Positions 1 to 8,935 of a stretch of 64,000 nucleotides of DNA are shown here, in pieces. How positions within the stretch are numbered: the first letter of the stretch is position 1; every line of letters starts with the position of its first letter. The position numbers and the translations under genes are program-made. The stretch lies in NCBI RefSeq assembly GCF_004342665.1, contig NZ_SMBY01000003.1:248001-312000 (forward strand), written 5' to 3'. This stretch comes from Samsonia erythrinae. GTDB taxonomy: Bacteria > Pseudomonadota > Gammaproteobacteria > Enterobacterales > Enterobacteriaceae. The notes beneath the pieces were generated by a model. It had not been told where the DNA came from. It did no database searches and worked only from the letters and a program-made list of their open reading frames with translations.

Positions 1-918
1 CTAGACCATTGCCGCCGCTATGCGGCGTTGGACGGCAGCGAACTCTCGATGACGTTCAATTTCCATCATCTGAAAGTTGATTATCCCAATGATGAAAAGT
101 GGACGCTGGCAAAGCCTGACTTTATTGCGCTAAAGCAGATTTTTAATCACTGGCAACAAGGCATGCATAACCATGCCTGGAATGCGCTGTTCTGGTGTAA
201 TCACGATCAGCCCCGCATTGTGTCGCGCTTCGGTGATGAAGGAGAATTCCGCGCGCAGTCCGCCAAAATGCTGGCAATGGTTCTGCATGGCATGCAGGGC
301 ACGCCCTATATTTATCAGGGGGAAGAGCTAGGAATGACTAACCCGGGTTATACGCAGATTGAACAATACCGGGACATTGAAAGCCTGAATATGTTTGCCG
401 AACGAACGGGTAAAGGCCAATCGGCGTCACAGCTCTTAGCGATTCTGGCGAGTAAATCACGCGATAATGGCCGCACGCCGATGCAATGGGATACTCGGGA
501 CAACGCAGGATTTACAACCGGTACGCCATGGATAGCGCCAGCGCCCAATTATCCTGAGATCAACGTTGAAAAGGCGCTGGCCGACAAAACATCAGTCTTC
601 TATACCTACCAACAGCTTATCGCCATGCGCAAAGCATTACCGTTACTCACGCAGGGAGACTATCAGGATTTGCTGCCAGACCACCCCGGCATCTGGTGCT
701 ATCAACGAACCTGGCAGGGGCAACGGCTGCTGGTTCTGGCAAATTTCAGCAAGCACCCCCAGGACTGGCAACCCTGCGCGGAGAACGGAAAAGGCCGCTG
801 GCGATTGTTATTCAGCAATTATTCCGATCCCTGTCACCAGCCTGCAAGGCTGACATTATGCCCGTTTGAGGCCGTGTATTGGATTCAGGGGATGCGGGAA
901 AAAGAGGATAAAATTTAA
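1..918 (+). CDS. treC: Trehalose-6-phosphate hydrolase, C-terminal part (5' end outside window)
   Basis: The reading frame is open from base 1, so the gene starts upstream of the window; about 305 of the usual ~550 residues are present. It matches the C-terminal half of enterobacterial TreC, a cytoplasmic GH13 enzyme that splits trehalose 6-phosphate (imported by the TreB PTS permease) into glucose and glucose 6-phosphate. The GH13 region IV motif NHDQPR, carrying the third catalytic Asp, is at fragment residues 67-72, and the family's SRTPMQW-like block (here GRTPMQW) lies near residue 155. The nucleophile and acid/base residues would be in the missing part. treB is expected upstream. The gene converges on elaB, with a hairpin between them. 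The internal TTG at base 28 is not the start. Confidence 0.93.
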   Translation, partial: LDHCRRYAALDGSELSMTFNFHHLKVDYPNDEKWTLAKPDFIALKQIFNHWQQGMHNHAWNALFWCNHDQPRIVSRFGDEGEFRAQSAKMLAMVLHGMQGTPYIYQGEELGMTNPGYTQIEQYRDIESLNMFAERTGKGQSASQLLAILASKSRDNGRTPMQWDTRDNAGFTTGTPWIAPAPNYPEINVEKALADKTSVFYTYQQLIAMRKALPLLTQGDYQDLLPDHPGIWCYQRTWQGQRLLVLANFSKHPQDWQPCAENGKGRWRLLFSNYSDPCHQPARLTLCPFEAVYWIQGMREKEDKI

Positions 919-926
919 CATTATGA

Positions 927-950
927 ATGTAGCGGGGCACCCCGCTACAT
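927..950. terminator. Perfect 11-bp hairpin between convergent treC and elaB
   Basis: Bases 927-937 and 940-950 are exact inverted complements with a GC-rich core around a CA centre. The hairpin sits just after the treC stop and downstream of elaB on the other strand, so it could end transcription from either side. Neither flank has a long T run, so a REP-like element is an alternative. Confidence 0.5.
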
Positions 951-1042
951 CGTCAAGTCACAAAGGTGAACCGTTCGCCCTGAGGGCGCTCCCGTGACAA
1001 CCTGATATCAAGACGGACAACGCGGATTCGGTTGAACGCACA

Positions 1043-1354
1043 TTAACGCTTAGCCAACAGCAAACCCAGCACCAACCCTACGGTGGCACCAATGCCGACA
1101 CCGTGCCAGGGTTTATCGCGCAGATAAACATCGGCTTTATCTGCAACCTGCTTTGCACGCTCACAATAGCCATCACTGGCGCCGAGGCGCCCTTTAACTT
1201 CTTGCAGCGCTTTTTCCGCATTTTTCTTCAAATCAAGATAGGCCTGATCCGCTTGATCGCCAGTATAACGCAGCACTTCATCCAGCGTATCAGACAGCAA
1301 TTTCAAGTCATCATCAACACGAATCTCTTCAGGCTGTTTTTTCGTTTCGGCCAT
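1043..1354 (-). CDS. elaB: DUF883 tail-anchored inner-membrane protein ElaB
   Basis: A 103-residue protein that reads as ElaB (E. coli about 101 aa). Residues 1-80 are charged and helical, rich in Asp/Glu/Lys, and the last ~20 residues form one glycine-rich membrane segment (GVGIGATVGLVLGLLLAKR), the layout of the ElaB/YqjD/YgaM family. In E. coli these are C-tail-anchored inner-membrane proteins made in stationary phase, linked to ribosome association and stress tolerance. The exact job here is inferred from the family. The ATG is preceded by an AGGGAG Shine-Dalgarno. It is a single gene facing treC, downstream of the nuo terminator, as in E. coli where elaB lies near nuoN. Confidence 0.9.
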   Translation of the reverse strand: MAETKKQPEEIRVDDDLKLLSDTLDEVLRYTGDQADQAYLDLKKNAEKALQEVKGRLGASDGYCERAKQVADKADVYLRDKPWHGVGIGATVGLVLGLLLAKR

Positions 1355-1392
1355 AAAATTCTCCCTCTTAATTATGAAAAATGACTGCCTTC

Positions 1393-1402
1393 TTAACTAT
1401 AG
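1393..1402 (-). promoter_or_regulatory. Sigma-S-like -10 element for elaB
   Basis: On the minus strand this reads CTATAGTTAA, close to the sigma-S extended -10 consensus CTAYACTTAA, about 39 bases ahead of the elaB ATG. elaB is RpoS-dependent in E. coli, which fits. No clear -35 box is seen. Confidence 0.45.
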
Positions 1403-1530
1403 ACAATTCTGCGCATCTGCCACGTCAGATAAGAACAGATCATTCCTAAAGTGCGTCTCCTGACGAGATGGCGGAAATCTTCACCTTTTCGATATCATCG
1501 ATCGCGCTCAACCACGGGAGAAACGCCATA

Positions 1531-1562
1531 AAAAAACGCCGTCGATTTTCATCAACGGCGTT
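1531..1562 (-). terminator. Intrinsic terminator of the nuo operon
   Basis: On the minus strand, arms AACGCCGT and ACGGCGTT (plus-strand 1555-1562 and 1535-1542) enclose a 12-base loop and run into a T tract (plus-strand A run 1531-1536). It lies 27 bases after the nuoN stop. Confidence 0.85.
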
Positions 1563-1588
1563 GTGTAACTCAGCGACCCTCGCAGTGG

Positions 1589-3046
1589 CTACATCATCGG
1601 CTGCGCCAACTGAACCAGAGAGATAAGCGGCTGCGGATACACCCCAAGGAACAGTACCGCAATAGAGGAAATCAGAACAACGACGCCTCCCGCGGTTAAA
1701 GCCCAGTTACTTGGCGTGTCGCGCTGCAACACCTTAGGCGCAGTCAGATATAAGCTGACCATCACACGCAGGTAATAGTACAGACCGATAGCGCTGCCCA
1801 GCACCACCGCACCAGCCAACCACCACAGCTCAGCGTTCACGCCCACAGCCAACACGTAGAATTTGCCAAAGAAACCGAGCGTCATCGGGATGCCCGCCAA
1901 CGACAGCATCATCACCGTCATAACAGCCGATAGAATAGGCTTATGCCAGAACAGACCACGGTAAGAGAACAGCGAATCGGCATCCGGGCCACGGTACGGG
2001 CTGGACATCAGACTCACCACGCCAAACGCCCCCAGACTGCTGAACAAATAACCGACCAGATAAACGCCAACGGTTTCCAGCGCCAACTGATGACTCTGCA
2101 CGGCAATCAGCGCCACCAACAAATAACCCAGGTGGGCGATGGAAGAATAACCGAGGAGGCGCTTGATATTGGTTTGCGAGACCGCCATCACGTTGCCAAA
2201 CAGGATCGAGGCAAATGCGATAATGCCCAACACGATTCTGACGGATTCACTGTCCGCCATCGGCGCATACAGAAACAGGCGCATAACGGCACCGAAAACG
2301 GCAATCTTACCCGCCGTCGCCAGGAACGTAGAAACCGGCGCAGGCGCACCTTGATAGACATCCGGCGTCCACAGCTGGAACGGAACCAGAGACAGTTTGA
2401 AGCCCAATCCCACGATCATCATCCCCAAGCCGGCCAGCAACAGCGGCGCATGGATTTGATGATCGCTCAGGCTTTTGCCCAGGCTGGCAAAGCTCAGATT
2501 GCCGGATTCAGCATAAATCAGCGCCATACCAAACAGCAGGAAGGAAGACGCCGCCGCTGACAGCAGCATGTATTTAATACTGGCTTCCAGCGAACGCTTC
2601 TGGCGGAAGGCATAGCCCACCAAACCAAACAGCGGCAGGGAAAGCAATTCAATGCCGATAAACAACGAGGCCAGATGATTCGCGCTCGACAGCAGAATGC
2701 CTCCCAGCGCGGCAATGAGCACTAACAGATAGAACTCATCGCGGTTATCCGGGTAACCCTCCAGCCACGGGTAGGCGAACGTGCTGGTCGCCAGACTCGC
2801 CAGCAGAATCAACCCGGTATAGAACATCGAGAAACCATCAGCACGCAGCAGCGGCGTCACGTCCATTGGGCCAGCCTGCCCGACGAAATACAGTGACAGC
2901 AGGGCAATGTTCAGGCCGATAACCGTCACGGTTGCGTTGATAAAATGGTTGCGTCGCCACGCAATGCACAGCATCACAACCACTACCGTCAATCCGACGA
3001 TCAACAGCGGCGATAGCGCAATTAGTTGTTGAAGAGTAATTGTCAT
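1589..3046 (-). CDS. nuoN: NADH:quinone oxidoreductase subunit N (membrane arm, antiporter-like)
   Basis: 485 residues, the usual length for NuoN, with about 14 hydrophobic segments and the Mrp-antiporter core motifs: a Lys-rich TM7-8 region ([20 protein letters not shown]) and the [15 protein letters not shown] block. NuoN is one of three antiporter-like proton-channel subunits of complex I and sits between NuoM and the NuoJ/K/A/H group in the inner membrane. It is the last gene of the operon, 6 bases after the nuoM stop and followed by the operon terminator. Confidence 0.97.
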   Translation of the reverse strand: MTITLQQLIALSPLLIVGLTVVVVMLCIAWRRNHFINATVTVIGLNIALLSLYFVGQAGPMDVTPLLRADGFSMFYTGLILLASLATSTFAYPWLEGYPDNRDEFYLLVLIAALGGILLSSANHLASLFIGIELLSLPLFGLVGYAFRQKRSLEASIKYMLLSAAASSFLLFGMALIYAESGNLSFASLGKSLSDHQIHAPLLLAGLGMMIVGLGFKLSLVPFQLWTPDVYQGAPAPVSTFLATAGKIAVFGAVMRLFLYAPMADSESVRIVLGIIAFASILFGNVMAVSQTNIKRLLGYSSIAHLGYLLVALIAVQSHQLALETVGVYLVGYLFSSLGAFGVVSLMSSPYRGPDADSLFSYRGLFWHKPILSAVMTVMMLSLAGIPMTLGFFGKFYVLAVGVNAELWWLAGAVVLGSAIGLYYYLRVMVSLYLTAPKVLQRDTPSNWALTAGGVVVLISSIAVLFLGVYPQPLISLVQLAQPMM

Positions 3047-3052
3047 GGCGAA

Positions 3053-4588
3053 TTACGGCCTTGTTGTTGAAATAATTGAATCTGGAGCAGACGACATAAA
3101 CCACTGCTGGATATTTGACATCGCGGCACTGGAGGTATCCAGAATCGGCTGCGGGTAAACCCCTAATAGCACCAGCAACACGACCAGCAGCATCACGATA
3201 GACAATTCACGGATCGACATCCCCTTCAACGGTTGGTCGGATTTAGGCGCGCCATAATAGGCGCGCTGCATCATGATCAGGGAATAAACCGACGCAAAGA
3301 CCAGACCGAAAGTCGATATCACCGTAATCATCGGCACAACCTGATAACTGCCGAACAGAATCATGAATTCACCGACAAAGTTACCCGTTCCCGGCATCCC
3401 CAACGTCGCCACGGCGAAGAAGAGAGACAAGGCCGGCAGGAATTTCAGACGAGCCCACAGGCCGCCCATCTCACGCATATCGCGCGTATGCAGGCGCTCA
3501 TACAACTGACCACACAGAATAAACAGCCCGGCGGCAGACAAGCCGTGTGCAATCATCTGGATCACCGCCCCTTGATAAGCCAGTTGATTACCGGAATAGA
3601 TGGCAATCATCACGAAGCCCATGTGGGACACAGAGGTGTAAGCAATCAGGCGTTTGATATCCGTTTGTTTGAATGCCAGCCATGCGCCGTAGAAAATACC
3701 GATCACCCCCAGCCACATCGCAATCGGTGCAAACTCGTGAGAAGCATTCGGGAACAGCGGCAGGCTGAAACGCAGCAGGCCATAGGCCGCCGTTTTCAGC
3801 AGGATCCCCGCCAGGTCAACAGAGCCTGCGGTCGGCGCCTGACTGTGCGCATCCGGCAACCAGCCGTGCAACGGCACGACCGGCATTTTTACCGCGAACG
3901 CGATGAAGAATCCCAACATCAGCAGATATTCAACGCCGTGAGACATCGGCGTATTCAGCAGCTCTTCATAGTTGAACGTCCAGACACCGGTGGCGTTGTA
4001 GTGCACAAACACCAGCGCCAGTATCGCAATCAACATGATCAGGCCGCTTGCCTGGGTATAGATGAAGAATTTGGTCGCCGCCGTAATTCTGGTCTTACCG
4101 TCGGACCCCTTATGGCCCCACAGCGCAATCAGGAAGTACATCGGCACCAACATCATTTCCCAGAAGAAGAAGAACAGGAACATGTCGATGGCAAGGAACA
4201 CGCCGATAACGCCGCCCAGAATCCACAGCAGGTTCAGGTGGAAAAAACCCTGATAGCGCTGAATTTCATTCCAGGAACAGAGGATTGCCAACACCCCCAG
4301 CAACCCCGTCAACACCACCATCAACAGCGATAAACCATCCAGCGCAAGGTGGATGCCAATGCCAAAGCGAGGGATCCACGGCACATAATATTCAGCCTGC
4401 CATTGCGGCACGCCGGTCGGCGCCGTCAGGGAATAACCGCCCTGCAACCACAGTTGCACAGACAGCGCGAGTGTCAGCCCCATTGCAATCAACGCTACCC
4501 AGCGCGGTACTTTCGTACCAAAACGTTCTAACTGCCAACACAGCAGACCGCCGATAAAGGGGAGAAGAATTAGCCAAGGTAGTAGCAT
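3053..4588 (-). CDS. nuoM: NADH:quinone oxidoreductase subunit M (membrane arm, antiporter-like)
   Basis: 511 residues, against about 509 in E. coli. It carries the hallmark WEMMLVPMYFLIALWG segment with the conserved proton-path Glu in TM5, and the HGWLPDAHSQAPTAGSVDLAG and IKRLIAYTSVSHMGF blocks of the Mrp/NuoM family. It forms the central proton channel of the complex I membrane arm. A gap of about 100 bases holding a hairpin separates it from the upstream nuoL, the widest gap in the distal half of the operon. Confidence 0.97.
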   Translation of the reverse strand: MLLPWLILLPFIGGLLCWQLERFGTKVPRWVALIAMGLTLALSVQLWLQGGYSLTAPTGVPQWQAEYYVPWIPRFGIGIHLALDGLSLLMVVLTGLLGVLAILCSWNEIQRYQGFFHLNLLWILGGVIGVFLAIDMFLFFFFWEMMLVPMYFLIALWGHKGSDGKTRITAATKFFIYTQASGLIMLIAILALVFVHYNATGVWTFNYEELLNTPMSHGVEYLLMLGFFIAFAVKMPVVPLHGWLPDAHSQAPTAGSVDLAGILLKTAAYGLLRFSLPLFPNASHEFAPIAMWLGVIGIFYGAWLAFKQTDIKRLIAYTSVSHMGFVMIAIYSGNQLAYQGAVIQMIAHGLSAAGLFILCGQLYERLHTRDMREMGGLWARLKFLPALSLFFAVATLGMPGTGNFVGEFMILFGSYQVVPMITVISTFGLVFASVYSLIMMQRAYYGAPKSDQPLKGMSIRELSIVMLLVVLLVLLGVYPQPILDTSSAAMSNIQQWFMSSAPDSIISTTRP

Positions 4589-4633
4589 GGCGTTTTGTGT
4601 CCCTAAATTAAAGAAATCTGAAAACTTGCCGTG

Positions 4634-4665
4634 GCAGGCATTCCGATTTGCGAAATGCCCTGCCT
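4634..4665 (-). other. Hairpin in the nuoL-nuoM gap
   Basis: Plus-strand GGCAGGCATT (4634-4643) and AATGCCCTGCC (4655-4665) form a 10-bp stem with one bulged base. On the transcribed strand it lies between the nuoL stop and the nuoM start with no T run after it, so it is more likely an mRNA-processing or stability element than a terminator. Confidence 0.5.
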
Positions 4666-4687
4666 CTCATACGTTACCGAACGCCGC

Positions 4688-6535
4688 TTACACCAGCAGT
4701 AACAAAGCCAGTAGCAATACGGCACCGCAGCTCATAGAGGCGACGTACCAGCGCAATTGACCATTCGCACTGAACGCCAACCCACGGTTACCCCAACGGG
4801 TAATCACTGCCGGGATGGCCATCAACCCATCTAACGGATCGCGCTGCAACAGCTTCGCAATCGCCAGATACGGTTTAACAAAGACATGGTCGTATAACCA
4901 GTCAAAGCCCCAGGCATGGAACCACCAGGTCGAGAAGAAACGACCCGGCGCGCTTTGCGCAATACTGTTCACCGCCTGACGTTTACCCAGCCACAGCACA
5001 GCGGCAAGCAGAATACCGGCAATCGCCACCACGCCAGAGGTAATTTCCAGCGTCATCAACTGACCGTGCTCCAGTTCAGTCGTCGCCGGCAATACGCCAT
5101 GCAACGGCGGAACAATCATCGCACCGATAAAGGTGGACAGGATCATCAGCACAACCAGCGGCAAGTGGTGAGAAAGGCCTTTTCCTGCATGCGCTTTCGT
5201 TTTCTCTTCACCGTGGAACACGATGAAAATCATGCGGAACGTATACAGCGAGGTCATAAAGGCACCGGCCAATCCCGCCACCATCAGATTGATGTGACCA
5301 TTTGCCCATGCGCCAGCCAGAATTTCGTCTTTACTAAAGAAGCCCGCGGTGACCAGCGGCAGTGCGGCCAGCGCCGCGCCCCCGACCAGGAAGCAGACAT
5401 AAACCAGCGGGATAGTCTTACGCAGACCGCCCATCTTAAAGATGTTTTGCTCATGGTGGCAGGCCAGAATCACCGAACCCGATGAGAGGAACAGCAACGC
5501 TTTAAAGAACGCGTGCGTCATCAGGTGGAAAATCGCGGCATCCCATGCCTGAACGCCCAGCGCCAGGAACATGTAGCCAATCTGACTCATCGTGGAATAG
5601 GCCAGCACGCGCTTGATATCGGTCTGAACCAACGCAGCGAACCCCGCCAGCACCAGCGTCACCGCACCGACAATACCCACCAGATGCAGGACATCCGGCG
5701 CCATCAGGAACAGGCCGTTGGTACGCGCAATCAGGTAAACGCCCGCGGTCACCATCGTGGCGGCGTGGATCAGCGCGGATACCGGCGTCGGGCCAGCCAT
5801 CGCGTCCGCTAACCAGGTTTGCAGCGGCAGCTGTGCCGATTTACCGACCGCGCCGCCCAGCAGCATCAACGTCGCCCAGGTGATTTCCGGCGAGCCTTCC
5901 GCCAGTTTCTGCGGCGCCAAGACCATCAGCTCGCGGAAGTTGAGCGTCCCCAGCTCTTTGTAAAGAATAAACAGTGCAAAGGCCAGGAAGACATCACCCA
6001 CGCGCGTAACGATGAACGCTTTCATCGCCGCCGCGCCATTCTTCGGATTGGTGTAGTAGAAACCGATCAGCAGATAGCTGCACAGCCCAACCCCTTCCCA
6101 ACCGAGATACATCAGCAGCAGGTTATCCGCCAACACCAGAACCACCATGCTGGCGATAAACAGGTTGGTATAGGCGAAGAAGCGGGAATACCCCTCTTCC
6201 CCACGCATATACCAGGAGGCGAACAGGTGAATGAAGAAACCAACACCGGTCACAACAGACAGCATCGTCACCGACAAACCATCGAGCGTCAGCGTTACGC
6301 TGATGTCGAAATTGCCAACGGCCATCCATGTCCACAGGTGCTGATTAAAGAAGGTCACGCCGCCATGCTGCTGGCCCATAAAATCGACCACAACCCAAGC
6401 GGTAACCAACGCTGCCAACCCGATTGAACCGACACCGACGGTCGCTGAGGTGTTTTCCGACCAGCGACCGCGGGAAAATGCCAGCAACAGAAAGCCGAGC
6501 AGCGGGAAGAGTATGGTTAAATAGAGTAAGTTCAT
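4688..6535 (-). CDS. nuoL: NADH:quinone oxidoreductase subunit L (distal membrane-arm proton channel)
   Basis: 615 residues (E. coli 613). It contains the conserved core [18 protein letters not shown], with the TM5 Glu, then [30 protein letters not shown] and [17 protein letters not shown]. The long C-terminal part corresponds to the lateral amphipathic helix HL and its anchoring TM16. NuoL is the distal antiporter-like subunit. Its start overlaps the nuoK stop in an ATGA junction, which points to translational coupling. Confidence 0.97.
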   Translation of the reverse strand: MNLLYLTILFPLLGFLLLAFSRGRWSENTSATVGVGSIGLAALVTAWVVVDFMGQQHGGVTFFNQHLWTWMAVGNFDISVTLTLDGLSVTMLSVVTGVGFFIHLFASWYMRGEEGYSRFFAYTNLFIASMVVLVLADNLLLMYLGWEGVGLCSYLLIGFYYTNPKNGAAAMKAFIVTRVGDVFLAFALFILYKELGTLNFRELMVLAPQKLAEGSPEITWATLMLLGGAVGKSAQLPLQTWLADAMAGPTPVSALIHAATMVTAGVYLIARTNGLFLMAPDVLHLVGIVGAVTLVLAGFAALVQTDIKRVLAYSTMSQIGYMFLALGVQAWDAAIFHLMTHAFFKALLFLSSGSVILACHHEQNIFKMGGLRKTIPLVYVCFLVGGAALAALPLVTAGFFSKDEILAGAWANGHINLMVAGLAGAFMTSLYTFRMIFIVFHGEEKTKAHAGKGLSHHLPLVVLMILSTFIGAMIVPPLHGVLPATTELEHGQLMTLEITSGVVAIAGILLAAVLWLGKRQAVNSIAQSAPGRFFSTWWFHAWGFDWLYDHVFVKPYLAIAKLLQRDPLDGLMAIPAVITRWGNRGLAFSANGQLRWYVASMSCGAVLLLALLLLV

Positions 6536-6834
6536 CCGCGCATCTCACTGACTGTATCAATATTCAGGGTCTGACGACGACGATACATCTGTAGCAACAG
6601 CGCCAGACCAATACTGGCCTCCGCCGCCGCCAGCGTAATCGCCAGAATGTACATCACTTGCCCATCCGGCTGCTGCCAGTAGCTGCCTGCGACAACAAAC
6701 GCCAGTGCGGCAGCGTTGATCATAATTTCAAGGCTGATCAACATAAACAGCAGGTTACGGCGGATCAACAGTCCGGTCAGCCCTAAAACAAACAGAATGG
6801 CGGCTAAAATCAGCCCATGTTCTAACGGAATCAT
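6532..6834 (-). CDS. nuoK: NADH:quinone oxidoreductase subunit K
   Basis: Exactly 100 residues with three membrane segments, as in other NuoK proteins. The two membrane-embedded glutamates needed for proton transfer in E. coli NuoK are present at Glu36 (LISLEIMIN) and Glu72 (AAAEASIG). It overlaps both neighbours by ATGA junctions (nuoJ upstream, nuoL downstream). Part of the E-channel region linking the quinone site to the antiporter subunits. Confidence 0.97.
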   Translation of the reverse strand: MIPLEHGLILAAILFVLGLTGLLIRRNLLFMLISLEIMINAAALAFVVAGSYWQQPDGQVMYILAITLAAAEASIGLALLLQMYRRRQTLNIDTVSEMRG

Positions 6835-7391
6835 GCGCGTTCCCCCGTTATTTTCTTCTCAACGTCCTGGTTCACGCCGTCTTTGCTGATAACGTCACCA
6901 CGTTTATCTTCACGACCGATATGGAACGCGACGACTAACCCCGCCAGCAGCAACATTGAAGCTAACTCAACAGCAAGGACATAAGGCCCGAACAGGCTGA
7001 TGCCAACCGCTTTCGCCTCAACGGGCGCGCCAGTGATGCCCTGCCCTTCCAGACTAAAGATGGCGTTCACCACAATCACCAACAGTGCAAGTGATAGCAG
7101 ACTCGGACCGATCCACACGCTGGGTTTGAGCCAATTCCGCTCCTGCTCTTCAACGGCATTACCAAGGTTGAGCATCATCACCACGAAGACAAACAGCACC
7201 ATAATGGCGCCTGCGTAAACAATGATGCTCAGCGCGCCGGCAAAGTTAGCGCCGAGCGAGAAAAAGACCCCCGCAATCGCCATTAATGAGGTAACCATGT
7301 ACAACAATGCATGCACAGGGTTGGTATGCGTAATGACGCGCAACGTCGCCAGTATCGCAATCAAACCTGTGGTGTAAAAAGCGAATTCCAT
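6831..7391 (-). CDS. nuoJ: NADH:quinone oxidoreductase subunit J
   Basis: 186 residues (E. coli 184), with five hydrophobic segments and a charged C-terminal tail. The conserved TM3 region [19 protein letters not shown], whose pi-bulge/alpha switch is implicated in coupling quinone chemistry to proton pumping, is clear near residues 57-75. It follows nuoI by 9 bases and overlaps nuoK by ATGA. Confidence 0.96.
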   Translation of the reverse strand: MEFAFYTTGLIAILATLRVITHTNPVHALLYMVTSLMAIAGVFFSLGANFAGALSIIVYAGAIMVLFVFVVMMLNLGNAVEEQERNWLKPSVWIGPSLLSLALLVIVVNAIFSLEGQGITGAPVEAKAVGISLFGPYVLAVELASMLLLAGLVVAFHIGREDKRGDVISKDGVNQDVEKKITGERA

Positions 7392-7400
7392 GCTAGCTCC

Positions 7401-7943
7401 TTAGGGCAACAGGCCTTTGACATCAATGGGTTTGGCTTCGTTTTCCGCTTCGCCCTTATCTTTCCCATCAATGGCCATACCAGACATCCGGTAGAAATTA
7501 TATTCCGGATATTTACCCGGCCCCGATATCAGCAGATCGTCTTTCTCATAGACCAGATCCTGACGTTTGTAATCCCCCATCTCGAAATCCGGCGTCAGCT
7601 GGATGGCTGTCGTCGGACAGGCTTCTTCACAGAAGCCGCAGAAAATGCAGCGCGAGAAGTTGATACGGAAGAACTCGGGATACCAGCGACCATCTTTGGT
7701 TTCCGCTTTCTGCAAGGAAATACAGCCGACCGGACACGCTACCGCACACAGGTTGCAGGCGACGCAACGCTCTTCACCATCGGGATCGCGCGTCAACACG
7801 ATGCGGCCACGATAACGCGGCGGCGGGTTGACGGGCTCTTCGGGATACATTTTGGTTTCGCGCTTCTTAAAAGCGTTCGATCCCACCATACAGATACTGC
7901 GTATCTGGGTGCCGAAACCAATCACTAACTCTTTCAATGTCAT
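7401..7943 (-). CDS. nuoI: NADH:quinone oxidoreductase subunit I (two 4Fe-4S clusters)
   Basis: 180 residues, the same length as in E. coli. Two 4Fe-4S binding motifs are intact: Cys60-x2-Cys63-x2-Cys66-x3-Cys70 and Cys99-x2-Cys102-x2-Cys105-x3-Cys109. These hold clusters N6a and N6b, which carry electrons from NuoG to NuoB. The N-terminal amphipathic stretch matches the segment that lies against the membrane arm. Located between nuoH (17 bases upstream) and nuoJ. Confidence 0.97.
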   Translation of the reverse strand: MTLKELVIGFGTQIRSICMVGSNAFKKRETKMYPEEPVNPPPRYRGRIVLTRDPDGEERCVACNLCAVACPVGCISLQKAETKDGRWYPEFFRINFSRCIFCGFCEEACPTTAIQLTPDFEMGDYKRQDLVYEKDDLLISGPGKYPEYNFYRMSGMAIDGKDKGEAENEAKPIDVKGLLP

Positions 7944-7960
7944 GGTTTATTCACCCCTTG

Positions 7961-8935
7961 TTAAGCGTTGTACAAAATGACGGCCGCCGTTGCCAGCAGG
8001 TTCAAAAGCGTTATCGGCAGACAGACTTTCCAACCGAAAGCCATCACCTGGTCATAACGCGGACGGGGTAACGAGGCTCGGATCAGGATGAACATCATCA
8101 TGAAAAAGCCCGTTTTCAGCGCGAACCAGACAAACGGAGGCAGGATTGGCCCATGCCAGCCGCCGAAAAACAGCGTCACGATCAGCGCAGAAACGGTAAC
8201 GATACCGATATATTCCCCGACAAAGAACAAACCGAATTTCATACCGGAGTATTCGATGTGATAACCATCCGCCAATTCTTGCTCGGCTTCAGGCTGGTCA
8301 AACGGATGACGGTGGCACACCGCCACGCCAGCAATGGCAAACGTGATGAAGCCAAAGAATTGCGGGATGACGTTCCACAGATGCTGCTGAGAGTCCACGA
8401 TGTCACGCATGTTGAATGACCCCGCCTGCGCGACGACGCCCATCAGAGACAGACCAATAAACACTTCGTAACTGACGGTTTGAGCGGAAGCGCGCACCGC
8501 CCCCAGCAGAGAGTATTTGTTGTTACTCGACCAGCCGGCAAACAGCACGGCGTAAACGGCCAAACCGGCCATCATCAGGAAGAACAGGATACCAATGTTT
8601 AGATCGGCGACACCCCAGGTTGGCGTAATCGGCACAATCGCGAAAGCAATCAGCATGGATGTAAACGCGATCATCGGCGCCAACGTAAAGATCACCTTAT
8701 CGGTAAAATTCGGCACCCAGTCTTCTTTGAAGAACATCTTGATCATGTCGGCGACAAGCTGTAATGAACCGCCCCAGCCCACGCGGTTCGGTCCATAACG
8801 CCCCTGGAAGAGGGCAAGCAATCGGCGCTCTCCCATACTCATGAACGCGCCGCAGGTCACGACAACCAACAGAACCACGATCGCTTTTCCGACGGAGATC
8901 AGAATCTCGCTTAATTCCGGCGTTAACCAACTCAT
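7961..8935 (-). CDS. nuoH: NADH:quinone oxidoreductase subunit H (quinone-site membrane subunit)
   Basis: 324 residues (E. coli 325), eight predicted membrane segments. Highly conserved blocks are present: [19 protein letters not shown] near residues 31-49, the acidic loop [19 protein letters not shown] around residues 208-227, and [11 protein letters not shown] near residue 287. NuoH forms the ubiquinone access tunnel together with NuoB and NuoCD. Its ATG overlaps the nuoG stop (ATGA). Confidence 0.97.
   Translation of the reverse strand: MSWLTPELSEILISVGKAIVVLLVVVTCGAFMSMGERRLLALFQGRYGPNRVGWGGSLQLVADMIKMFFKEDWVPNFTDKVIFTLAPMIAFTSMLIAFAIVPITPTWGVADLNIGILFFLMMAGLAVYAVLFAGWSSNNKYSLLGAVRASAQTVSYEVFIGLSLMGVVAQAGSFNMRDIVDSQQHLWNVIPQFFGFITFAIAGVAVCHRHPFDQPEAEQELADGYHIEYSGMKFGLFFVGEYIGIVTVSALIVTLFFGGWHGPILPPFVWFALKTGFFMMMFILIRASLPRPRYDQVMAFGWKVCLPITLLNLLATAAVILYNA

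Noticed and set aside
1943-2560. Long plus-strand frames opposite nuoN, nuoM and nuoL (for example 1943-2560, 3233-4333, 5819-6427)
   Set aside because: They are shadows of strongly conserved membrane-protein genes; their products are His/Gln/Arg-rich and low in hydrophobic residues, without ribosome sites.
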